Assembly (NCBI GenBank): GCA_021464245.1
Contig: JADCRB010000018.1
Span: forward strand, 682,001-746,000
Length of the DNA stretch: 64,000 bases
Origin: Carallia brachiata
Taxonomy: Eukaryota > Streptophyta > Magnoliopsida > Malpighiales > Rhizophoraceae
Direction of reading: 5' to 3'
Positions within the stretch are counted from its first letter, which is position 1, and every line of letters begins with the position of its first letter. Positions 32,641 to 44,900 of this stretch are shown piece after piece. The position numbers and the translations under genes were made by a program. The notes under the pieces are model-generated. The model was given only the letters and a program-made list of their open reading frames with translations, had not been told where the DNA came from and searched no databases.

Positions 32641-35600
32641 GGAAATTAAATTCCATGGCTCCTTTATTTTCCTATCGGAGCCTCAAACCTTATGAGAGAG
32701 TTAATGAGTAGCATCTTGAATAGATATACAGATCCATTTTATTGAGTCTAACTTATAAAATTTTCAATTAATATAATTAAAGAAGATTCCTGGTTCAGCC
32801 CCCAGGCAGGTGGCCAAGTCAAAGCTCTGTCACTTATTGGAAAGTATAGTCCTGACTAGAAATTGTGATGGCGCCATATTTTGTGGATGCAGGTTATCTT
32901 TGCAGCTCTTGATAGACGTGTCAAAAATGTAGCAAAAACTTACTCTCTTGAGCACTCGGGTGAAAGCAATCTTTTTGATCATTTATTTGAGCTCCTAAAT
33001 TCATATAAACAAAATGATGAAAGCTTCCCAAGGGAGTTGGCTCTTTCTACAGGAGCCCTTCAGACATCACTTAGTCAGCATATGGCAAAGGAAGAGGAGC
33101 AGGTGAACTTTTATGCAATGGAATTTACATAGCTAGCTTTGCACGTTTCATTGGGTGGACTTTTTCTTTTTTCTTTTTTTTTTCTGAACAAATTGTCTGA
33201 TAACAAATAGATATAGATATATGAAGATTGTAAACAACAAGAAGACTAAGCCTATGCTTTAAGTTGTGCAGACACTCAAACACTTGCATCTTGGAAATTA
33301 GATTGTACAGACTCGTTACTGATTTTTTTTTTTCCTACGAGATATGAGTAGGACTTTTATCAAAAAATTGACTGCAGTTATGCTGATTTAGCTCGGTGTT
33401 TCAATAAATTTCAGTAAACTTTCTTCTGGTTCAGCTTGATCTATTTACACATATGTAGATACCATCACTGATAGTTCTATTGATTGAATACAAAAGCTTT
33501 GGAATATGTTGCATATTGTTAAATATGAAACAGCTTGGCCTTCTAAAGAAGACAAAAAATTTGTATTGAAACTTTCTGTTTGTTTGTGCCAGGTTTTTCC
33601 TTTGCTTGTAGAGAAATTTTCACTGGAAGAGCAGGCATCTCTGATATGGCAATTTATATGCAGCATTCCTGTAAATGTGATGGCAGAGTTTCTTCCATGG
33701 CTTTTATCCTCTATTTCGCATGTGGAATATCAGGACATGCGTAGGTGCTTAAGCAAGATAATCCCGGAAGAAAAGCTTCTTCAGCAAGTAATGGTTCTTT
33801 TTTTCCATTCAGCAATTTTTATTATGTGTGGATATATGTTTCTAAATGTAGGTTGCTGATGAAGGTGATTTTTTTTCTATGAAGGTCATTTTCAACTGGA
33901 TGGAAGGAAAAAGGAAAGTATGGTGGAGAAAAGTCTTTTAGACAATCCTGAGCTCCAGTGTCCTAAAAGTTCTACATCTAGCACATTAGCTGATCAATTA
34001 GATAAAGTTAAATGTACACCTGAGCAGTCCAAGATAGTGAAAAGGAAATATTTTGAGTCTAGTGATCATGCTTTTGATGATGTGGCAATGCATCCAATAA
34101 ATGAAATATTGCTTTGGCATAATGCCATTAAAAGAGAATTAAATGAGATAGCAAAGGAGGCTAGAAAGATTCAACTTTCTGGAAATTTCACTAATTTGTC
34201 AGCCTTTGATGAGCGGCTACAATTCATTGCTGAAGTTTGCATCTTCCACAGGTACTTGTTTCCATTTGTTCGGCTTTCTCTGCCCATTTGGAGCTCTTCA
34301 TTTTGTTTATCTTTTGTTTTCTCTTCCATGGTTGTTGAGCATATAAAGTAATATACATGCTATTATGTGTTGTTCTGGTGGACAAAACTTTCCATTTTGT
34401 TTACAATTAAATGTGATCATTAACTAGAAAAATGAGAGATTGTTATGCTTTCAAAAGAATGTTGGAGAATGTGACATCTTATCCGTATCCAGCACAAGTT
34501 TTAATAGAAACATCTAAAGTTCATCGTGTTAACTGTTTATGTATCCATCAAGTCATTCTCGTTTTCTGTTGCAGTATTGCTGAGGACAAGGTCATATTTC
34601 CTGCTGTAAATGGAGAGATCTCTTTCTTTCAAGAGCATGCTGAGGAAGAAAATCAATTTAATCAATTCAGGTGTTTAATTGTAAGTATCCAAAGTCTGGG
34701 CACAACCGCAAATACGGCTGCCGAATTTTATGGACAGCTATGCTCACATGCTGACCAGATAATAGAAAGCATAGAAAGACACTTTTATGATGAAGAAGTT
34801 CAGGTGAGCTTTCTGTTAATGCAATAATCCTTCTTAGCTTTGTTTGGTGGTTGTACAAAGTTATGCCGCAGTTTCCACCATTACTAAACTAATGCGTTAA
34901 ACCCAAAAAACAAGGCATATAAATTTGTAATTTCTTCTAAATAAACTGAAAAAACAACAACAATAAAGCCTTAATCCCAAATTCAATTGAAGTTGGCTAC
35001 ATGAATCTTTCGTCGTCATTCAGTTCTATCATGCACTAGGTTAGGTGTGAGGTCTACTTGTTTTAAATCCTTCTTAACTAAATATTCCTAAGTTAACTTA
35101 GGTCTTTCTCTCCTTCTCCTCTTACATCTACTTGAATTTGGTCACCTCAACATCGGTCATGTTTAGAAAGAAAACACCAAGCATCCCTTTTAAGTTTTGA
35201 AGGATATTTTCTTGAGTTTCTTGCATATACAGGTTCTTCCTCTAGCTCGAGAGCTTTTTAGCTTCAAAAGACAACAGGAACTTTTGTACCAAAGTTTGTG
35301 TGTGATGCCCTTGAAATTAATTGAACGTGTCTTGCCTTGGCTGGTTGGTTACTTGACTGAAGATGAAGCTCGCCGTTTCCTCAAAAACATGCAATCAGCA
35401 GGTTATATATCAATCTACCTTATAGTTACTTGACAATATGCTTTTAAATTATTTCTAATTTTTTTCATCTTTTATTACTTCAGCCCCCACAGTGGATGCT
35501 GCTCTAGTAACACTTTTTACTGGTTGGACTTGCAAGGGTCATAATCAGGGTGTATGCTTGTCTTCAATCTCTACTGATTATTGCCCTGCTGAAAAATTTA

Positions 35601-38600
35601 CGGATATTGAAGAAGAGTTTGGTCAATCATGTCATGCGTGTGCTTCTGCAGTTTGTTCAAGAGGTAGTCTCATATCAGACTGTGGAGATGACGGTGAAAG
35701 GCCTCATAAAAGAAGCATCTCAGTGTCATGCAAACATAGCAATGCTCCCAGCCCAATGGAGACTCTAAATGCCCACAAATCATCATGTATAGATCTGCCT
35801 TGTTGTGTCCCAGGTTTAGGAGTAGCCAGCAATAATCTAGGATTGAATTCTCCTTCTACTGCAAAGTCTTTGCGATCCTTGTCTTTTAGCTCCTCAACTC
35901 TAACTCTTAATTCCAGTCTTTTTGCATGGGAAACTGATAATAGCACTTCTGGCATAGCAACTGTTGAGCGACCAATTGATACAATATTCAAATTCCACAA
36001 AGCAATACGCAAAGATTTGGAGTATCTGGATCTAGAATCCGGAAGGCTCACTGATTGTGACGAGATGTTTCTTCAGCAGTTTGTGGGAAGATTCCGTTTG
36101 TTGTGGGGCCTTTATAGAGCTCATAGTAATGCTGAAGATGATATTGTATTTCCAGCATTGGAATCCAAGGAGGCACTTCACAATGTGAGTCATTCATACA
36201 CTTTGGACCATAAGCAAGAGGAGAAGTTATTTGAAGAGATTTCACATGTCCTCTCTGAGCTTAAATGCCTTCATGCAAGCTTGCAAAAGGCCTCCATGGT
36301 GGAACAGTATAGTGAGCTAGCCACTAAGCTTCAAGGGATGTGCAAATCTGTTAGAGTTACCCTAGATCAGCATATTTTTCGAGAAGAACTTGAGCTATGG
36401 CCATTGTTTGGCAAACATTTTTCAGATCAGGAGCAGGAGAAAATAGTTGGCCAAATAATTGGGACTACTGGTGCCGAAGTGCTGCAATCCATGTTACCTT
36501 GGGTAACTGCTGCGCTTACTCAGGATGAGCAGAACAAGATGATGGACACCTGGAAACAGGCAACTAAAAACACAATGTTCAATGAGTGGCTTAACGAATG
36601 TTGGAAAGGAACCATGAAATCTACTTCACCAAACGCAACATTTGAAGCTAGCAGTTTTAAAGGTTTATGCAGTGTATTTGAAGTTGTAGTAAACTATGCA
36701 GCTTCATGTTTACTAGTTTGATCAAGCTCATATGTTGTTCACTGCATTGTCTTTTTTCATCTTGTTTTTACTTACGCAGGTGAAGAGTTTCATGATAGCT
36801 TGAAACAAAATGACCAGATGTTTAAGCCTGGTTGGAAGGATATCTTCCGTATGAATCAAAATGAGCTTGAATCTGAGATTAGAAAGGTTTATAGAGACTC
36901 AACCCTTGATCCTAGGAGAAAAGCATATCTTGTTCAAAATCTTATGACTAGGTTAGTTATCAATCTTTTTTATTTGCCTTTTGACAGATAGATTTTGCAA
37001 TTGGATGGGGGCAGTGTATTTTTCCTACAAATGATATCCTCTCTATAATGGTTTTACTACCACTTCACATTTATATTTTCAAGAATTGCATTTCACATAT
37101 TATCATTGATGACCCTTAGTCAACATGGATGGGAAAACATCAATCTTCACACATGATCAAAGCCAGCAATCATAGAGCAGTTACCAGTTTATATTTTGTC
37201 TTCCTTCCCTTTTTTGGTCTCAACAGGGGCCTTCATGTGGTTGATTTGTTTTTTTATTTGGACTAAACCCCGAATTTCATGTATTGCCTTAGTCGTTGGA
37301 TAGCTGCCCAGCAAAAGGTAACACAGGCAACATCAGGAGGAACTTCTAATAGTGATGATGTTATAGGGTGCTCGCCATCATTTCGAGATGCAGAGAAACA
37401 AATATTTGGTTGTGAGCACTACAAGAGGAACTGTAAACTCCGTGCTGCTTGTTGTGGCAAGCTCTTTACCTGTAGATTTTGCCATGACAATGCGAGCGAT
37501 CACTCAATGGAGAGGTAAGGCTGATCATCGTATATTACACTTAAAGTTTCAGGTAAATATATGACGATTCTGTTTGATTACTGCAGAAAAGCAACTGTAG
37601 AAATGATGTGCATGCAGTGCTTGAAGATTCAGGCGGTTGGGCCATTCTGCATGACACCGACATGCAATGGACTTTCTATGGCAAAGTACTACTGCAATAT
37701 ATGCAAGTTTTTCGATGATGAAAGGTTAATGAATGTTCTTACTTATCAGCCATGTATCTTTATCCTTTTATGTAGGTACAACTTCAGCAGTGTTTTTATC
37801 CTATTGTTAAAGAATTCCCAATGTGAAAACAAATCGACAAATAAAGCCTATCCTTGTTTGAACCTTTTTTGGGTTTGGCACTTTTTACGTAATTGTATTT
37901 ATCATAATGTTTTTGCTTTCCACTTCAGGAAATTGATGATAATTTTTTTGTCCTAGATGGTGAGAGTCTAGTAGACCAAAGCATCACTAGCTTAGGCTTG
38001 TACATGAGTAGAGTGGGGCAAATGGAATACAGTGCGAATCAACAATAACCATCTTACTAGTGTATATATCTTATCATATCATATGAAATCCACGAAAAGA
38101 AAGAATAAAATTATCTCTGTTATGTAACTACTTCATATTTTTCTTCCTTTTATCTTTAGAAAAGATTGTTGAATCATAGGATTCATGGTATGTGGCTTTT
38201 TCCACATGTTTTATTGTTAGGTGTAGTTTTGATTTTTTTGTTAGACTTGTATCTGTTTCCAAACATCTGTCACTAACAATTTAACACAGATGAGTAATTT
38301 AGTGATTAGCTGAAGAAAACCCAAAAAAGAGCTAATCGAATTAGTTTCTAGTAAATTTGTCTTTATTTCTAATATATCTCGAAAAATTTTTACTTGGACT
38401 GCTGATAGACATCTCACTTAGGTATATTTCCTGCTTCAGGACTGTGTATCATTGCCCATTTTGCAACTTATGCCGTGTTGGGAGGGGTCTTGGGATTGAT
38501 TACTTTCATTGCATGACGTGCAACTGCTGCCTCGGAATTAAGTTAGTGAACCATAAGTGCTTGGAAAAAGGTTTAGAGACAAACTGCCCCATTTGCTGTG

Positions 38601-39726
38601 ATTTTTTGTTTACATCAAGTGCAACAGTCAGAGCTTTACCTTGTGGCCATTATATGCATTCAGCTTGTTTCCAGGTTTCTGTTCCCTTAACACTCTTGCT
38701 TCCAAACCATATTTCTTCCACTTTCTTTTCTTTGGTTTCTTTTCAATATATCTTCCGTCTGGATGTTCAGGAGAGGTTTTTGTGTTATTTCTAACTCAAG
38801 TTTTTCTCTGCAGGCATACACTTGCAGCCACTATATCTGTCCAATATGCAGCAAATCGATGGGAGATATGGCAGTAAGTGTTTTTTTTCCCTAATAGATG
38901 TTGAACAGCTTTTTCCTCCGGTCAAAGAAACAGAGGACTACATGTGTAGCCCAAATAATTATATGTAGAAGAGTTGGAAAGATTAATAAGGAAAATAAAT
39001 TTTGTACAATTAGCCAACTATATGATATATATGCTTTAATGAAGAGCTTTTGTTTTCCAGTTGTCATATGTTAAATGGGTGGAATCTGAAAAACTGTAGG
39101 TGCAAAAGCATCTCAAATTTGGTTAGCAATTTTCCTAGGAGCCTCGTATATGAATTCACTGTTAATGTGAAAAAAACTCTCAGGTTTACTTTGGCATGCT
39201 TGATGCATTGTTGGCCACTGAAGAGCTTCCTGAGGAGTACAAGGACCGTTGTCAGGTAAATTTGCCATTGCAGTTGCTTGATCCTTGCTCTAATAGTTTG
39301 AAGTTACATGTGGTGTTCCAAAACATTTGCCTTCTCTGTAGGAAGGAGGATTTTTGCTTCTAAAATTCTAGAATCAGTTTCAATCACTAATGAATTATCC
39401 TCCCTGTTAGTGTTCCAGTAAATCTAATATAAGTAATATATAAACGAATTTTATGCGGGGCGAACTTCCTATTCTAAGTGTACTCGCAGAGTGTGAGGCA
39501 GAATGCATGTGCAGAATATGCAGTCGCGCCGTGATCATGCTTCAGTTCGAAGGGGTCTAATGTTTGTATAATTATGCAGGATATACTGTGCAATGATTGT
39601 GAAAGAAAGGGCACCTCGCGCTTCCACTGGTTATATCATAAATGTGGATTTTGTGGATCTTATAACACCCGGGTAATCAAAAGCGAAACGGCAATTACCG
39701 ACTGCTCCTCCACATCGCCACCTTAG
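31064..39726 (+). CDS. BTS: BRUTUS-type hemerythrin/RING E3 ubiquitin ligase (iron sensor)
   Basis: Nuclear E3 ligase that binds iron through hemerythrin domains and limits the iron-deficiency response by degrading bHLH factors (known for Arabidopsis BTS). Fourteen exons: 31064-31339, 32893-33102, 33593-33787, 33885-34251, 34575-34803, 35233-35401, 35484-36662, 36780-36951, 37293-37514, 37587-37724, 38440-38674, 38814-38873, 39184-39255 and 39580-39726. All are GT-AG and give about 1223 residues. Three hemerythrin domains lie at about 36-185, 295-425 and 645-790 ([32 protein letters not shown]). CHY zinc finger ([16 protein letters not shown]) and CTCHY ([11 protein letters not shown]) follow from about 970. 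The RING is at about 1101-1143 ([22 protein letters not shown]), then a C-terminal zinc ribbon ([22 protein letters not shown]). One base is missing in exon 4 near 33914-33917, between NWMEGKRK and the MVEKSLLD frame; restoring it makes every exon phase fit. Confidence 0.95.
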
Positions 39727-41196
39727 CAAGATCTTTCTTTCTTTGACAGAGATATAGAATATAGATTCTGATCTGTATATATATGCTTTTGCATAGCCAA
39801 TGCAATGAAAGTAGCCGAATTCTCGTCATTACTTCTTGTGTTACATTCTGTAGCATTCTTCCAATAGGGCTCTTGGATCAGTCATCTTTCTTTTTGATCC
39901 TTTGGCCGTAAATGATGGCCGGTGCAAGACAATACTTGTTTGGATTAATTTTCGTAGCTATGACTATATGGTTAAAAAGATAGCAATAGAGCACTTAAAT
40001 GCTGCAAATGTAAAGACGTGTGCTTTGTCTTTCTCTGCTGCCGCGCTGCCAGAGCCTCCCCGACTGCTCCCAAAACTTTTAGTCAAGGTGTGCCTGCCAA
40101 TCTTCTATTTTTTTCAGAGAAGAGATAACTGCGGTTCGATTTTTCAGCTGCCCACTCACTAGAGAGTTTTCTTTCTTCTTTGCCTACAGGCCATGAATCA
40201 GTTAATTAATGCCTTATTAGTAATGTTTATGTGCGAAATGAGAACCATGGCCCCTAGCCATTGGAAAGAAATTTGTGCCACAGAAAACTTTGATCCTGAC
40301 ACTCCATTCGACTGCATACTTTTCCGCATCCCGGAGGATTGTCATGTGAAGCAGCCTGATGATATTATCGTTAGTCCCCACTTCTCTCATACGTAGTTTC
40401 TATCATTATGTGTTACGTTTTATTATTTTAGAATTCAACTTTTACCTTTTATAATCTCACAATAGTATTATTTTCCTCATAATAAATCAAAAGTCTAAAA
40501 GCATATGCTTTTCAAAAGATTCAACGTTTGAAACTATCAAAGTAATTTCTGGAACTGGAAGCAGTAAACATCTTGTGTAAACTCTTTCTTGTGAGAGCTA
40601 CTATAAATCAATATTTATGAGAGGAGAAGACCGAATGTGGCGTGCAATGGTCAAAAGCATGTCATATCAGTTTAGTTAAGCATTAAGACTATTCTATGAC
40701 ATTTCTGTCAACTTTTCAACATGATTAGACAAGTAATTAAAGCTTGTCCAAACGATATAATTTTATAAATAAATCTTTGTCTTAATCTCACCGCAAGAAA
40801 CAAAACATAACTTAAGCAACCAACAGAATTTCATATGTTCAATAGTTAAAAACACCATCAGGTCCTTCCATGAAAGAACGAAACTTGTTACCGTGTCTCC
40901 TAAATGTCTGACATATAGATATGGAGGAACCCTGCAAGATTCTCTCCTTCCATTCCTCTCCACGTTTTCCTGAATCGTCAGATTTGTTTCTTTTGCTATT
41001 ACTCCATTAGCTAGATCCCAATCTCTATGATAATACCTCCGTCAGCTTCCAAGAAAGAAGCTCGACTTTACTCAGATTAGCAGAGAACAAATAATAATAA
41101 TAATAATTATAATAATAATAATAATTACACATCATAAGCAATTAGGAATAATATAATTACCATGGCAACTAATTAAGTAAAACTCATGCAGAATAA
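39727..41196. other. BTS 3' flank with one unrecognised candidate two-exon frame
   Basis: The first 150 bases are the BTS 3' untranslated region. On the plus strand a frame from 39902 (MAVNDGRCKTILVWINFRSY) to a donor-like CAAG|GTGTGC near 40087 could join, through TTGCCTACAG at about 40190, to a frame reading MNQLINALLVMFMCEMRTMA and ending SPHFSHT at 40396. I do not recognise the protein and cannot show it is expressed. It may be a non-coding transcript. An AAT-repeat lies at about 41094-41126. Nothing else seen. Confidence 0.3.
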
Positions 41197-41996
41197 TCAC
41201 TTTCTGGTCTTTCTCTCCTTTCCATTGCGAAAAAAGGATCCCAAACCCAAGAGACTTGCAGTGCCTTTAGAAATGTATGGAGGTGGCACGTTCAAAACAG
41301 GACCAATCCTAACACCATTGCCGTGGATTCCACCGAAGTTCCTCTTCACTGGAGGCTTCTGGGGTATCGAATAAATATAACTAGAGAATGAGGATGATGA
41401 TGATGATGATGATGATGATTTTGCCATTGAATTTGAACGTTGCTTCTGTGGACTCTGCTTCCGCATATCCTTTAATGCTGTTCGCTTAGGATTTGGCACC
41501 GAACCCGTAGAATTGCTTCTTGACAGAAGAGGTAATGAGCAAATTAAGCTCCTTCGGATGTCACAGTTAAGACTAGCGCTTCTCTTGAATCCCCAGAAGG
41601 ACTTAGATTGAGGCTTTTCTTCACTATTTCAGAATTTGCAATCATGGTCTCCTTGGCGCTTTCTTTCTTTGGGTTCTGATGATCAGAAGTGACAGGAGGA
41701 CAAGGAAGTGGAGGAAGTGAAGCCTTTCTTGGTGCTGCTGCTGCATATCTATGCATTTGCTTATAGCAATTGGTGTTTCTTTCTTGAATCTGAAGCGGAA
41801 GGATCATGCCATCTGCAAAAAGCTCGTCTGCCATGGAAGGCTCGTGATGTGAACTACTGCAAATGCTGAACTCAAAATCAGAACAGGAATCCAAGAGGGT
41901 TGCGTCCCTTCGGCACTCCGGGTGGATTGATAGTTGGTCATCTTCTTGGCCAAGATCATTGGAAAATGATAGCCGGGGGCTTGTTTCTGAGCACAT
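41197..41996 (-). CDS. Plant-specific protein of unknown function (At3g18300/At1g48780-like), frameshifted
   Basis: Single-exon gene of about 266 residues once one lost base is restored. The N-terminus MCSETSPRLSFSNDL is followed by DFEFSICSSS and MADELFADGMILPLQIQE, a wording seen in many small plant proteins, including membrane-associated kinase regulators. A serine run (about 10 Ser, encoded by a TCA repeat) and a conserved C-terminal block (FGGIHGNGVRIGPVLNVPPP, LLGLGSFFRNGK) follow. The break is at the C4 run 41591-41594: the first frame diverges after NLSPSG, while the other frame upstream reads FKRSASLNCDIRRSLICSLP in family style. One more C joins them. No function is known. Identification with the Arabidopsis pair rests on memory of sequence and on position beside BTS. 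Confidence 0.75.
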
Positions 41997-44900
41997 GTTA
42001 GATCAGAGTTTGAGATTAAATTGTTGCTAGCAAAACATTGAAAAATGGTTTCCAAGGAGGAGGCAAGAGAGAAAATTGAAGACTGAAATTAGTTTCAAGA
42101 ATGATTAGACATTTGGTAAGAAAAATAAAGGGTGGTTAGGACCAAAAAAAAAAAAAAGAAAAAAACAAAGGGTGGAAACAGGATTCAAATATGATGCGCT
42201 AAGAAGAACATGTTTCAGTGTTGAACATTGACAAAATGTTGCTTGGACCATCTTGGTCAAAAGAAAAAAGCAACAGAGAATTGTGAGGAATTCAAAGGAA
42301 TTGAGAGAACAAGAGTGCTGACGCTTTTTGAAATGTCTAAGAATGTGAGTTGATTCTCCTTTGAGAAATTTTCAGAATCAGAGACAGAATGTAATTCTCT
42401 GAAATGGGGCAGACCGCAGAGGAAAGTTGTAACGTAGCTAAAAAAAAAAAAAGAAGAGATGGAAAGAAATAACAGTTAGTGAGAGAAATAAATTAAATAG
42501 TTGGGATAAACAAGGCTGTATATAAGAGAAATTTTTGTGGGAACCTTTGGTAATTTCAAACAATATAAGAAAATGAATCTCAATCAATGCCAATGAGAGA
42601 GAGAGAGATTTTTCTTTTGTCTAAGGCTACGGTGTGTGTAATAATTTCTAATATCATATTATCGTTGGTAAGATTTAATTGATTAGAAAGATTTAAATTT
42701 GGATGAGAGATTATGAGTTTAAATTCTATCACAATCAATTAGTGAGACTAAACCAACAGCTCACTAAAGAATGTCGTAATTATCTGATTGTTTTACACCT
42801 TTTCTAAAAAGAGAATCACAATACTTTCTAACAAAATTATACAGTATCATTCTTATTTTTCCTTCTTTTCACCAAAAAAAAAAAAAAAAGTCCATTCACA
42901 TGACTTTAAATTATAGAGTTTTGCATAAAGTTGTATCTCACATCCTCTTTCTGAAGAGTTGGCGAGAAAATAAAAATAATATCCTTGTTCATTAGAAGCA
43001 ATTTTTGTTAACACTCTTCACCACAAAATTGACTTCTTTGCTGCCATCGCTACCACTGAAAAGGCTATTTCACCTTTTCCACCGTTCTTCTGTTATTCTT
43101 GAAAGTTTTTCGCATTGAAGAACAATTTCCTTTATTCTTTGGGAAAAAATTGTTTAGTTTAGCAGTAATTTCAGTATTACACTGATAAATGGATGACCAA
43201 TTTTTCTAATAGATTTTACAATCCTTAGCTTGCTTGCTATAACCTTTTTAATAGGAAACAAAACATGTTCAGTTTATTGCTCTCTTATCAGGCATTTGGT
43301 GGGGACTGGGGACGCCTTAGAGTTCCCATGTATCGAGGAGATCCACAAACTACAAATTCTTAAAGAGTCTACTGGGCAGATAACAAGACGAGCTGATATA
43401 GCCACTTTCACAAGCTCATATGAACTTGTTTGGTGGCCTATTCCATCATTTGTTTCCAATTTTGTACTAACTTGCACACTTAGCCTACAGGTCTACTCAC
43501 AACTAGTTCTAGCCTTTTACCATTATTATTTCTGAAAATTTGTGGCTTCATTCTCAAATCTAAACAAAAGGAGACCGCCCTTCAATCACAAGTCCAACTA
43601 TGCCTTAAAACTCGGGTCGGCCTGTTAAAATCTATCCTTTTCAAAGAAAAGCATTTTGTAAACTTACCAAAAGCGACGCATTGTTTTAGTGCCTATACCT
43701 AACACAGTGTCTTCTCTCGTATGTGAGTCTCTGGTCTCAACCTCTTGTACAATATAGCATTAATTAAAAGTTCCTCTGGAATGTTTCTTTGAGCAACTCT
43801 AGTACAGGTTATTCATTGGGAATGTGATTTGTTTGTCAGAGATAGGACTATGTGACGACCTACTTTTATGGATAGTTCAATGGTTGAGTGATTGAAGAGC
43901 CACCCATTTTGATAGGACTATCATCAGTTTTTGATCAATAATTCTCTCCACTATTTTGAACATTTATTGATGCCAGTTTACATTAATTGAGTAGGCGTGA
44001 CAAATGAACAAGTAAGGTTAGATTTGAATCATGTTATTTAAATTTTTAATATTTTTAATTATGAGTACATTGTGTTTTACATCATTTAAAATTTAAGTAT
44101 TTTGAATTATAAGTTTATCAAATTTTAAGTTTATAAAATCTCAAGTGACTTAAGTTTTGAGCATTTAAAATTATGAGTTTATCAAATTTTAACTTTATCA
44201 AGTCTCGAGTCATTCAAAATTTTGAGTATTTGAAGTTTATTTGAGTCTCAAGCCATCTAAATTTTGAGTTTTTGAAGTTACGAGTTCATTAAATTTTGAT
44301 TTTACCAAATCTCGAATCATTCAAATGTTAAGTATTTCAAATTTTGAATATATTAAATTTTGAATTAATTTAATTATGTTTTAATCTAATTTTAAATCAT
44401 TTTAATTTTAAATTATTCAAATTTCAAGTCGTTTTAAATTAAAGTTATTTGCGTTTTTGGGTTATTTCATATTTGGATTATTCAGATTTGCAATTATTGT
44501 CTATTTGAGTTATAGTGAATTTAAGTTAAATTCGAATTATTTTAGTCAAATTTTACCTTCCCCACGAGTATGACTTGTCAACCCATTGTGGTATGGATGA
44601 GTTGTCCGAGAATACAGATTTCTATTTATAGTTTCACTTCGGCTGGTGGGCGCTAATTGAAATGTATACCTTTAGGGGATAAGAAACATAAACTATAAAT
44701 AAATTCAGGATGCCAGGTTATTACTTCTCGTCTAAAATTGGAGACATCTTTGGTTCAAATGCCTCTCGCCAAACAATTGCGAGAGAAAGAGTCTTCTGAA
44801 CAAGTGGGTACGATTTGTTCGTGCTTCATGAGAAGCAAGGTACATCTATCCTCCTTGACCAGATTTTGCAAATGTTAACCCCTCATGTTGCTCTAATGGA

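Noticed and set aside
44030..44540. CRISPR-like array
   Set aside because: Repeats are degenerate, AT-rich and irregularly spaced, and the genome is eukaryotic.
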